This document shows, piece after piece, positions 7,580 through 16,189 of a stretch of DNA of 38,171 nt. The translations under genes and the position numbers were made by a program. The stretch's first letter is position 1. The number at the start of each line of letters is the position of its first letter. The notes under the pieces were generated by a model that saw only the letters and a program-made list of their open reading frames with translations, had not been told where the DNA came from and made no database searches. The stretch comes from Saprospiraceae bacterium (GTDB taxonomy: Bacteria; Bacteroidota; Bacteroidia; Chitinophagales; Saprospiraceae), in NCBI GenBank assembly GCA_020848965.1, contig JADLHE010000075.1, positions 1 through 38,171 of the forward strand, given 5' to 3'.

Positions 7580-8991
7580 CCTGCGTCAAGATTAAAATAG
7601 CTTTTCGCATTTCGGTAGCAAATATCCGCCACCATGCCGCCCAACCACGCCTCATCGTCGGGCAAGAGGCCCCGCTCCACGTCCTGCCCCAGCAAATTGC
7701 AGAGCACCCGCCGGAAATACTCGTGGCGGGGGAAGGAGAGGAAGCTGCGGCTGTCCGTCGTCATGCCGATGAAGGTGCTCAGGATGCCCAAATTGGACAA
7801 AGTATTGAGCTGTTTTTCCATGCCGTCCGCTTGGTCGAGGAACCACCAACCGGAGCCGAACTGGATTTTACCCTTGGTTTTTCCATCGTTGAAATTGCCG
7901 CACATCGTCGCAAATGCCTCATTTTCAGCGGGATTGATATTGTAGAGGCTGGTTTTTGCCAATTGGTCGTCCCGGTCGAGGGCATCAAGGAACTGGGCCA
8001 GTGGCAGTGCCTGCGGCAGATCGCCGATGCTGTCCACCCCGGCGTCGGCACCAAGGGCGGCCAAGAGGCGGCTGTTGGTATTGCGGAGCGGCCCAAGGTG
8101 GAACTGCTGCACCCAGCCCCGTTCGTGGTACATCCGGCAAAGTTCGAGGAGCAAGGCCCCAGCAAAAGCAGCGGGATTGGAGTAGGCTTTGGCGTATTTT
8201 GGGTTCAAAAAATCTTCAAATTCATCCGTTAAGCTCCTCGACATCGCCATTGCCAAGGGCATTTGCGCCAGCCCGTGGTCGGCGATGCTGCAGCCGTTTT
8301 CATGGAAAAAATCCACCCGTTTTTGCAGGGCTTCCACCAAGGTGTTAAAATCCCGGATGGCGACGCCGCTGGCCACTTCCAGTTTTTTCAGATAGGCGAG
8401 GAAAAGAGGGCGGTCGTGGATTTGCAGTGCCTTGTCCGGGCGGAAACTGGGCAGCACCTGCACGCTCCAGCCACTTTCGGCGATGGAGCGGTGGTGTTCG
8501 AGATTGTCGCAGGGGTCGTCGGTGGTGCCAAGCAGTTCCACTTTGAATTTCTCTACCAGCCCCCTTGCCGAAAAGCCCGGCGATTGCAGCAGGCTGTTTG
8601 CTTGCTCATAAATGGCGGCTGCCGATGCCTCGTTCAGGTATTGGTCAATGCCGAAAATGCGCTTCAATTCCAAGTGGCTCCAATGGAACAGCGGATTGCG
8701 CAGCGTTTGCGGCAGGCATTGCGCCCAAGCCAAGAATTTCTGCTGGTCGGAGGCGCTGCCCGTTATGAACTGCTCGTCCACGCCCAAGGCCCGCATGGCC
8801 CGCCACTTGTAGTGGTCGCCCTTGAGCCAGACCTCCGTCAGGGTCTCGAAGCGTTTGTCCGCCGCCAATTCATCTGGTGGGAGGTGGTTGTGGTAGTCCA
8901 CGATGGGCAAATGGGCGGCGTGGCCGTGGTAGAGCCGCCGAGCCATTTCGCTTTGCAGCATGAAATCGTCGTGGAAAATAGTGCTTTTCAT
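7549..8991 (-). CDS. uxaC: Glucuronate isomerase
   Basis: From ATG at 8991: MKSTIFHDDFMLQSEMARRLYHGHAAHLPIVDYHNHLPPDELAADKRFETLTEVWLKGDHYKWRAMRALGV...; the ORF extension to 9114 overlaps the divergent gene and is probably not used. Confidence 0.93.
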   Translation of the reverse strand: MKSTIFHDDFMLQSEMARRLYHGHAAHLPIVDYHNHLPPDELAADKRFETLTEVWLKGDHYKWRAMRALGVDEQFITGSASDQQKFLAWAQCLPQTLRNPLFHWSHLELKRIFGIDQYLNEASAAAIYEQANSLLQSPGFSARGLVEKFKVELLGTTDDPCDNLEHHRSIAESGWSVQVLPSFRPDKALQIHDRPLFLAYLKKLEVASGVAIRDFNTLVEALQKRVDFFHENGCSIADHGLAQMPLAMAMSRSLTDEFEDFLNPKYAKAYSNPAAFAGALLLELCRMYHERGWVQQFHLGPLRNTNSRLLAALGADAGVDSIGDLPQALPLAQFLDALDRDDQLAKTSLYNINPAENEAFATMCGNFNDGKTKGKIQFGSGWWFLDQADGMEKQLNTLSNLGILSTFIGMTTDSRSFLSFPRHEYFRRVLCNLLGQDVERGLLPDDEAWLGGMVADICYRNAKSYFNLDAGFLTQKDADF

Positions 8992-9104
8992 GGCGTCGTG
9001 CAAAAGGTCTTGGCCTTGAGGTTCGACGCAAAGAAACATTGATTTATGTCGAATTAGGCGGTAGCTCGCAGTTAAAATTGCTTTATTTGCCCAAAGTGAA
9101 ATCC

Positions 9105-9680
9105 ATGCACCCACTTATTGCCCATTTTCAAACATACTTGCCGCTGAGTGCCGAGGAAATGGAGCTGATTACCGGAAGGGCGAGCCAGCGGAAAGTCAAG
9201 CGGCGGCAGTTGATTTTGCGGGAAGGATTTACCTGCAAGCATTACAGTTTTGTGGTGCGTGGCTGCTTCCGAATGTACGCCATTGACGAAAAAGGCACGG
9301 AGCACAACGTCCAATTCGCCGCCGAGGGCGATTGGATTGCCGACATCGGCAGTTTCCATGCGGGCAAGCCGAGCGGGTTCTGCATCGAGGCCATCGAGCC
9401 ATCGGACATCCTCCAAATCGAGCAGCAGGACTTGTATTTCCTGTACACCAATATCCCCAAGCTCGACCGCATTTTCAAGGTCATCATCGAGAACAAATTC
9501 ATCGAATTGCAGAACCGGGTTTTGCAAAACATCAGCTCCACCGCCCAGCAGCGCTACCTGCATTTTTTGGAGCAATACCCGCACTTAGCGAACCGCCTGC
9601 CCAATACGCAAATCGCTTCTTATTTGGGCATCACGCCAGAGTTTTTGAGCAAAATTAGGAAGGATTTGGCGGGGCAATGA
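9105..9680 (+). CDS. Crp/Fnr family cyclic-nucleotide-binding-domain regulator
   Basis: MHPLIAHFQTYLPLSAEEMELITGRASQRKVKRRQLILREGFTCKHYSFVVRGCFRMY...; C-term HTH IASYLGITPEFLSKIRK. Confidence 0.85.
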   Translation: MHPLIAHFQTYLPLSAEEMELITGRASQRKVKRRQLILREGFTCKHYSFVVRGCFRMYAIDEKGTEHNVQFAAEGDWIADIGSFHAGKPSGFCIEAIEPSDILQIEQQDLYFLYTNIPKLDRIFKVIIENKFIELQNRVLQNISSTAQQRYLHFLEQYPHLANRLPNTQIASYLGITPEFLSKIRKDLAGQ

Positions 9681-9764
9681 GCGGATTTCTTAAGATAGTT
9701 TAAGGTTATCCCCAATCCATTTGTCAGACCTTTGCAGCCTCATTTTAAATTAAAAATCAGGATT

Positions 9765-10853
9765 ATGAAAAGGATGACGACACTGTTTCTGTTCATATTA
9801 TACGGCCAATTGGTAATGGCTCAGCGCCCCTCCGTACCAACAGATGGGAACGTTTATGTCAATTCTGCATTGGGAATTGATACCAATAATGGCAATAAAG
9901 AAAGTCCATTGAAGTCATTGAGCGAGGCTGCCAAAAGGGTGACTGCATCAGAAGGCGAAGGAGCAATCACTATTTATCTTTCGCCGGGTGTTTATGGTTT
10001 GGCTGAGACCGCAGATTTTAACGCCACAAAATGGAAGTTTTCAAAAAAGAATCGGCTGACAGTGCGGGCCGAAACTTTGCCGGATGACGAAAAATGGAAT
10101 CCATCGGATATGCCTATCCTTATTTCCACCATGCCGTTTTCAACGGAGAAAAACGACAAAGGCGAAACAACTGGCGGGCAAAATTTTGGCATATTGGTGC
10201 AAAACAGCCATGTGACCATCCAAGGTTTGAGGATAATGGGCGAACCCGTCCACGAGAACCCCTCCTACGGCATGTTGATAAGGAATTATCCTATTGTTTG
10301 GGAGGGCAAAAACTTGGAAGATTTAAGGGTTACTCAATGCCTGTTTATCGGCAATAGATTTGCCGTGCCCAATCACCTTGGAATTTTGGCAAATGGTACA
10401 GGCTTGGAGGTTGACCATTGTGTGTTTCACGGTGTCAAAGATGCTGTTGTGATGTGGAACAGCCCGGCATCCAACTCTTCCATGCACCACAACCTCATTA
10501 TAGATAGTTATGGAGGTATCGTTTGGACATGGTCAGCCTCGGATGATTTCAGATTCTACAACAATGTGGTCAGCAATGCCAATGTGCTCTGGATGCTCGA
10601 CAAAGACGAAAAATTGTCTTATACCGTTGAAAACTCAATCATTGTAGGCTACAATTCATTGGTAAATAAAGGTGGCGGCGCTCATGGATTTGGTGAAAAA
10701 GCGGACCCAGCCAAATTGAGAATAAACAAGGATGTAGTTTTGAAAACAACGGGGAAACTTGAAATTATTGAAGACCAAATTAGCAGAATTTTCCTCCATA
10801 TCAAACCCGGCACGTTGGGCGCTGATTTGGGAGCAGGGCTTTTCACCAAATGA
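9765..10853 (+). CDS. Exported right-handed parallel beta-helix (pectate-lyase-like) protein
   Basis: ATG at 9765: MKRMTTLFLFILYGQLVMAQ signal peptide; GNVYVNSALGIDTNNGNKESPLKSLSEAAKRV and IQGLRIMG/VTQCLFIGNR/VDHCVFHGV/MHHNLIIDS rungs. Confidence 0.8.
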   Translation: MKRMTTLFLFILYGQLVMAQRPSVPTDGNVYVNSALGIDTNNGNKESPLKSLSEAAKRVTASEGEGAITIYLSPGVYGLAETADFNATKWKFSKKNRLTVRAETLPDDEKWNPSDMPILISTMPFSTEKNDKGETTGGQNFGILVQNSHVTIQGLRIMGEPVHENPSYGMLIRNYPIVWEGKNLEDLRVTQCLFIGNRFAVPNHLGILANGTGLEVDHCVFHGVKDAVVMWNSPASNSSMHHNLIIDSYGGIVWTWSASDDFRFYNNVVSNANVLWMLDKDEKLSYTVENSIIVGYNSLVNKGGGAHGFGEKADPAKLRINKDVVLKTTGKLEIIEDQISRIFLHIKPGTLGADLGAGLFTK

Positions 10854-10887
10854 ATTTTATCGCAAAATCAAACCCCAAAACTCCCTT

Positions 10888-11670
10888 TCAATGAATATGA
10901 ATCCCCCCATTCACATCAATAGTAGCCCCAGTAATAAACCCTGAAAGCTCCGAAGCCAAAAACAAGCAAGTTCCCGCCAATTCAATGGCTTTGCCCACCC
11001 GTTTTAAAGGAATGGCGGCTATGACGCTCTTTAATTCCTCCTCATTAATTCCATCCAGCATGGCGGTTTCAATCATGGCGGGGCAAATCACGTTGGCACG
11101 GATGCCCTGCGGTGCAAACTCCCTCGCTATGGACTTGGTGAGGCTAATCACGCCACCTTTTGATGCGGCATAATGCGTGCCTCCGACCAAGCCGCCGCCT
11201 CGTTGGGCAGCCAAGGAAGCCAGATTAACGATGACGCCCGCTTGTTTTTCCGTAAATACTTTTAAAACGCTTTTGCAGATATTAAAACTGCCTTTCAGGT
11301 TAACGTCCATGATATCCGCATATTCCCCTTCGTTAATGGACAATATGCCACCGGATTTAACTACGCCCGCACAATGCACCAAGCAGTCAATTGTGCCAAA
11401 ATTCGCCACCGCTTTTTCAATGGCAATGTCGCAATCGGCTGCATTTCTAATATCGCATTTTATGGAAATCACTTCGGGGTTGAACCCAATTTGCGCTGCA
11501 ATTAAATTGGCAATTCCTTCATTTACAATTAAGTCAAGCACCACGATTTTAGCGCCATGAGCGGCAAAAAGTTCTGCCGTGGCATAGCCGATGCTGCGGG
11601 GCGATGCCGCACCTGTGATGACGCAAACCTTGTTTTCTAAGAGTAGGGGATTGTATTTGTTAATGCTCAT
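10888..11670 (-). CDS. Short-chain dehydrogenase/reductase (SDR)
   Basis: MSINKYNPLLLENKVCVITGAASPRSIGYATAELFAAHGA...; YAASKGG active site; C-term GATIDVNGGIHIH. Confidence 0.88.
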   Translation of the reverse strand: MSINKYNPLLLENKVCVITGAASPRSIGYATAELFAAHGAKIVVLDLIVNEGIANLIAAQIGFNPEVISIKCDIRNAADCDIAIEKAVANFGTIDCLVHCAGVVKSGGILSINEGEYADIMDVNLKGSFNICKSVLKVFTEKQAGVIVNLASLAAQRGGGLVGGTHYAASKGGVISLTKSIAREFAPQGIRANVICPAMIETAMLDGINEEELKSVIAAIPLKRVGKAIELAGTCLFLASELSGFITGATIDVNGGIHIH

Positions 11671-12865
11671 AATTAATGGCGGCTTTTTGAGCAATTAAAG
11701 ATGCTATATCAGCAGCGGAATAACCCAACTCCAGCAACAAATCCTGGGTGTCCCAACCGATTGGCACGGCGGGGGCACGAGGCGAAGGATACGCACCATC
11801 CACTTGTATGGTCGAACGGATGACGGCAGCCTTGCCCTCCGTCGGATGGTCTTCAAAAGCTACCAAACCTACGGCTTTCAAATGCGGGTCGGCGGTAAGT
11901 GTTTCGAGCGAATGGCAGGGCATGGCTGGAAGGTCTGCTTGCTGGAAAAGGTCAAGCCATTCGGCAGTGGTTTTGTTTTCTAAAGGGGCCCCCCGCACCG
12001 CAAACCATTCCGCCACATATTTGGCACGGTTGGCGATGGTCGAAAAGCGCATATCGTCCAATAAATCATGCTTATCGGTCAATTTTAAATACGCCCGCAC
12101 CTGTGCGTCGGTATTGATGCTGAAAGAAATATAGCCATCTTTCGTTTTCACGGGCTGGTTGTGCGGGCTTAACAAGCGGAGGTCGCCCACGGGGCCTACG
12201 GGCGGGTCGAAACTCTGCTGCGCCAAATGCTCTTGCAGCACAAAAGCCGCCATCGTTTCGAACATCGGCACTTCGATGCTACTGCCTTTTCCCGTCTGTT
12301 GGCGCTGCATGAGGGCAGCCATGACCGTACCCGCCGTGATTTCGCCCACGACATGGTCGCAAATCAACATCGGAACATAAGCGGGCTTGCCGTCACGGGC
12401 AAGCGTCAAGCCGGCAATGCCCGATGCGCCCTGCAAAACGCTGTCATAAGTCGGCAAGCCGGAATAAGGCCCATCCGTGCCGTAACCCGTAATCATGCAA
12501 TAGACTTTATCAGGAAACTGCGCAAGTATGGTCTGGGCATCCAAACCCAAGCGGGCAAGGGCATCGGGGCGCATATTGGCAACTACGACATCGCATTTTT
12601 CCACCAATTTTCGGCAAATTTCCTGGCCGCCGGGCGTTTTCAGGTCGAGGCAAATATTGCGCTTGCCCCGGTTGAGGTGCAGGTACCCGCCGGAATGTTG
12701 CCCAGTCGGGGAAGCACCACCAAGACCCCGCATCAGGTCGCCGGAGGGGTGTTCCACTTTAATTATCTCGGCACCGTACTGCCCCAATCGCCAAGTAGCG
12801 AGGGGGCCGACCACGACCGTCGTTAAATCCAATATTTTGATGCCTTTTAGTGGTTCGAAATTCAT
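11660..12865 (-). CDS. CaiB/BaiF family CoA-transferase
   Basis: MNFEPLKGIKILDLTTVVVGPLATWRLGQYGAEIIKVEHPSGDLMRGLGG...; classic CaiB/BaiF N-terminus. Confidence 0.9.
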   Translation of the reverse strand: MNFEPLKGIKILDLTTVVVGPLATWRLGQYGAEIIKVEHPSGDLMRGLGGASPTGQHSGGYLHLNRGKRNICLDLKTPGGQEICRKLVEKCDVVVANMRPDALARLGLDAQTILAQFPDKVYCMITGYGTDGPYSGLPTYDSVLQGASGIAGLTLARDGKPAYVPMLICDHVVGEITAGTVMAALMQRQQTGKGSSIEVPMFETMAAFVLQEHLAQQSFDPPVGPVGDLRLLSPHNQPVKTKDGYISFSINTDAQVRAYLKLTDKHDLLDDMRFSTIANRAKYVAEWFAVRGAPLENKTTAEWLDLFQQADLPAMPCHSLETLTADPHLKAVGLVAFEDHPTEGKAAVIRSTIQVDGAYPSPRAPAVPIGWDTQDLLLELGYSAADIASLIAQKAAINYEH

Positions 12866-12871
12866 GTCCAA

Positions 12872-13705
12872 TCAATCTATTTTGGCTTCCATTTCCACGG
12901 CAACCGAATTATTATCATCCAATATTTTGAGTTGCCACATGGTGTCGCCGCCCTCGGTTGCAATCGTCATTCTCCGGTTGCAGAACAGGGGCGTTAAATG
13001 TTTGACTTTAATTTCCGTTAATTCCAGTTTTAATTCCGTTCGGATATATTCCGTTAAAAGCAGCGTCGCCAAACCACCATTCACCACCAAATCCGGCAAG
13101 CCTTCCACGTTTTGGGCATAGCCCCTGTCCAAATGTATTTTATGGGAGTTAAAGCCTAATGCGGAATATTGAAAAAGCAATGTTTCATCAGGTACGAACT
13201 GTTTTTGGTATTTGGCAGAACTCGGTTCGGCAGGTGTTTTTTCATTTTTGGCGGAGAAATTTTTACCGTCAAGCAAGATATAGGTTTGGGTTTCAACAAT
13301 AGCTGGATTTAATGCATCAACCGCTCGCAATTCATGCTGTATGTTCACGATTGCCATCCGCCCAGATTGGCTCGTTTTTTCCATTATATTTTTAATAAAG
13401 CTTGTTTTCTCCAAGACGGAACCAATCACAATATCGCCTTGATACGATACGCTCCTGCCGCCCAAGAGCAACCTCGGCAAGCCAAGTTCGGGCATGGGCA
13501 CGCCCAGACCGGGGAACCCGTCAGGTCGCAGAGCGGATTTCCGGGTCTCGCCCGCCAGCAGGAAAAAGTGCCAGCCTTTTGGCAAATGCCTGCCTTCCAC
13601 GTATGGTTGCGCATCCAAATCGAGCATGGAGGCTACCCGACATACCTGTGTGGGGCTGCATATTTCCTGCTTTATTACGGGATGTTCTATGTCCGAAATT
13701 TCCAT
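12872..13705 (-). CDS. HTD2/MaoC-like dehydratase (mesaconyl-C4-CoA hydratase-like, FAS1-like dehydratase domain)
   Basis: From ATG 13705: MEISDIEHPVIKQEICSPTQVCRVASMLDLDAQPYVEGRHLPKGWHFFLLAGETRKSALRPDGFPGLGVPMPELGLPRLLLGGRSVSYQGDIVIGS...; C-terminal HKIHLDRGYAQNVEGLPDLVVNG hot-dog motif. Confidence 0.75.
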   Translation of the reverse strand: MEISDIEHPVIKQEICSPTQVCRVASMLDLDAQPYVEGRHLPKGWHFFLLAGETRKSALRPDGFPGLGVPMPELGLPRLLLGGRSVSYQGDIVIGSVLEKTSFIKNIMEKTSQSGRMAIVNIQHELRAVDALNPAIVETQTYILLDGKNFSAKNEKTPAEPSSAKYQKQFVPDETLLFQYSALGFNSHKIHLDRGYAQNVEGLPDLVVNGGLATLLLTEYIRTELKLELTEIKVKHLTPLFCNRRMTIATEGGDTMWQLKILDDNNSVAVEMEAKID

Positions 13706-13770
13706 TTTGCTTTTCAATGATTGGATAGGGTGGCTTGAGTCAAAACCTTCCAACCCCAAAGATTTTGCAA

Positions 13771-13778
13771 CAAAATTA
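13771..13778 (-). promoter_or_regulatory. Possible Bacteroidota -7 element TAATTTTG for the 13705 operon
   Basis: Exact TAnnTTTG match on the minus strand, about 70 bp upstream of ATG 13705; no convincing -33 seen. Confidence 0.25.
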
Positions 13779-13851
13779 GAAAGAGTTTTTTTAAATTTGA
13801 AATTCTATTTTCATATTTGCAAAATTTTTCACCACTTCCAACTCCATTTTT

Positions 13852-14268
13852 ATGAAATTCAAATACCACCACATGAATATTTGCACGGAAGATGTGCAAC
13901 GGACTTCGGCGTTTTACCAAAACGTCTTTGGGCTTTCCCGCATACAGGACGAAGAACATTCGTTGGTAGGAGAAGATACCGCCAACCGCTTCGACGGCGT
14001 GGTTGACTTCCTGACAGACGGTGCGGTCGAGTTCCACATCACCCGCAAAGACGTGAACCTCGGTTTTGAGCAAAAGCAATTTATCAACCCGCTCGAACGG
14101 GGGCATTTCTGCTTCCGCACCGACGATATTGTGGGCTTCAAAAAAAAGCTGGAAGAACAGGGCATCCCTTACGCCGACTACGGCAAATGGGCGTTGGCGG
14201 GCTGGTACCAAATCTTCTTCCATGACCCCGATGGCAATATCATCGAGGTACATCAAACTGGCATGTAA
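13852..14268 (+). CDS. VOC family (glyoxalase/dioxygenase-fold) protein
   Basis: MKFKYHHMNICTEDVQRTSAFYQNVFGLSRI...WYQIFFHDPDGNIIEVHQTGM. Confidence 0.88.
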   Translation: MKFKYHHMNICTEDVQRTSAFYQNVFGLSRIQDEEHSLVGEDTANRFDGVVDFLTDGAVEFHITRKDVNLGFEQKQFINPLERGHFCFRTDDIVGFKKKLEEQGIPYADYGKWALAGWYQIFFHDPDGNIIEVHQTGM

Positions 14269-14271
14269 GCG

Positions 14272-15072
14272 ATGAAAAACAAAGAAACGGAAGAGGTCTT
14301 GGACAAAAATGGCGCATATTCTGCCCCCGCATTGGAAAAGGGATTGGACATCTTGGAGGCACTTTGCCAATGCGAAACCGGGCTGACGCAGCAGGAAATT
14401 GCCGCTCGCTTGGGGCGTAATTTGGGCGAGATATACCGGATGCTCAATTGCCTTTTGCAGCGAAACTACGTTGCCAATCAAGGCAATGTATATTCCATTA
14501 CTTCTAAATTGTTTCAATTGTCGCATTTCCACCCGCCAACCTATCGCTTGTTGACGGAGGCATTGCCGATAATGGAGGAGCTGTCGAGGGCGGTTTCGTT
14601 CCCCTGCGATTTGAGGGTTTACAGCAAAGGCGCACAGACCGTCATCGCTTCCATCCAGCCGCCCGACGGCTTGGGATTTATGACCCGTGTGGGCGCAGAA
14701 ATCGAGGTGGCGCCCTCGGCTTCGGGGCGTGTGCTGGTGGCGTTCCAAGACCCAGTCATCATGGAACTTCGGATTAAGGAGAGCCTGCCAGGCAAGCCTG
14801 CCGCCGAAATCGAAGCATTCCGCACGATGCTAAAAGTAGTGGCTGACAAGGGTTTTGCCTCTATCCAGAGCAACCAGTTTGCAGGGCTTCATGCCATCTC
14901 GTTCCCCATTTTTGACATGAACGGCCACGCCGTCGCTGCGCTGACCGTGCCGATGCTCGCCCGCATTGACGGCGAAAAACAGGCAGCGCAAAACGAGGTG
15001 GAAATAAGGCTTCGGGAAAGTGCCGAGAGGCTCAGTAGCCGCATATTTTTTGTGCAAACTCCAACAACTTAA
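14272..15072 (+). CDS. IclR family transcriptional regulator
   Basis: ALEKGLDILEALCQCETGLTQQEIAARLGRNLGEIYRMLNCLLQRNYV; C-terminal effector domain GLHAISFPIFDMNGHAVAALTVP. Confidence 0.9.
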   Translation: MKNKETEEVLDKNGAYSAPALEKGLDILEALCQCETGLTQQEIAARLGRNLGEIYRMLNCLLQRNYVANQGNVYSITSKLFQLSHFHPPTYRLLTEALPIMEELSRAVSFPCDLRVYSKGAQTVIASIQPPDGLGFMTRVGAEIEVAPSASGRVLVAFQDPVIMELRIKESLPGKPAAEIEAFRTMLKVVADKGFASIQSNQFAGLHAISFPIFDMNGHAVAALTVPMLARIDGEKQAAQNEVEIRLRESAERLSSRIFFVQTPTT

Positions 15073-15106
15073 CCCTAAGCCACGCCGTCATTTTTCCAAT
15101 TTCATC

Positions 15107-16189
15107 ATGGAAAAAACATCCAAATACCTGCTCTTCATCGCTTCCATTTTGGGGCTTATAGCGGTTGGCATTTTAGCCTTTGGCAAAGGCTTGAGCACCA
15201 CAGGTCCATACGTTATTGCTGCGCTGGTATGCTTGGCAATCGGCGGGCTGGGCTACCCAAAAATCAAGCAAAACGCCTTCACCATTTGGGTATTCGTGGC
15301 GTTGGCGGTGGGCATGTATTTCCCCCAATATTTCCGTCAAATCGGCGATTTCAAGTTCACCAGCCTCATCGTGCCGTTGATTCAGTTAATCATGTTCACG
15401 ATGGGCACGGAGATGAGCCTGAAGGATTTCGAAAGCGTTTTCAAGACGCCAAAAGCCGTCGTCATTGGCTTGGTAAGCCATTTTACCATCATGCCGTTGG
15501 TAGGCTTCTCGATAGCCAAGGGCTTCGGTTTTCCGCCTGAAATTGCCGCAGGTATCATCCTGATTGGCTCCGTGCCGAGCGGCGTTTCATCCAATGTGCT
15601 GGCATTTATCGCCAAGGCGAATTTGCCCCTATCCATCACCATTGCCACGGTTTCGACCCTGATGGCGCCCATTATGACCCCGTTTTTGATGAAAATACTC
15701 GCAGGGCAATTCGTGGAAGTGGATTTTGTGAAAATGATGCTGCACGTCATGGAAATCATCATCGTGCCGGTGGTGCTCGGCTTGGTCATCAACAAACTGA
15801 TTCGCAACATGAAATGGCTGCAAACCATCATGCCCAAAATATCCATGTTCGGGATATTGATGATGCTGGTAGTCATTATTTCCGCCGGGCGTGACAACCT
15901 GCTGACCATCGGCCCCCTGCTGTTCGTCGCCTCCATGCTGCACCACAGCACGGGCTATTTGCTCGGCTACTGGAGCGGTCGCCTGACGGGGCTTGACGAA
16001 GCCACCTGCCGCACCATTTCATTGGAGGTCGGTATGCAAAATGGCGGTTTGGCGTCTGGCATTGCCCTACAAATGGGCAAAATAGCGACGGTGGGCTTGG
16101 CGTCCGCCATCTCTGTGCCGTGGATGACGATTTCCGGCTCAATGCTGGCAAATTGGTGGAGAAACCGAAGTGAAAAACTTGCATCATGA
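15107..16189 (+). CDS. Bile acid:sodium symporter (BASS/SBF) family transporter
   Basis: MEKTSKYLLFIASILGLIAVGILAFGKG...; GSVPSGVSSNVLAFIAKANLPLSITIATVSTLMAPIMTP; ISLEVGMQNGGLASGIA. Confidence 0.9.
   Translation: MEKTSKYLLFIASILGLIAVGILAFGKGLSTTGPYVIAALVCLAIGGLGYPKIKQNAFTIWVFVALAVGMYFPQYFRQIGDFKFTSLIVPLIQLIMFTMGTEMSLKDFESVFKTPKAVVIGLVSHFTIMPLVGFSIAKGFGFPPEIAAGIILIGSVPSGVSSNVLAFIAKANLPLSITIATVSTLMAPIMTPFLMKILAGQFVEVDFVKMMLHVMEIIIVPVVLGLVINKLIRNMKWLQTIMPKISMFGILMMLVVIISAGRDNLLTIGPLLFVASMLHHSTGYLLGYWSGRLTGLDEATCRTISLEVGMQNGGLASGIALQMGKIATVGLASAISVPWMTISGSMLANWWRNRSEKLAS

Noticed and set aside
7480-9042. Plus-strand ORFs of 250 and 259 aa opposite uxaC
   Set aside because: Shadow ORFs; uxaC translation is unambiguous on the minus strand.
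13714-14748. 344-aa minus-strand ORF
   Set aside because: Overlaps VOC and IclR genes antisense; its translation has no domain features.
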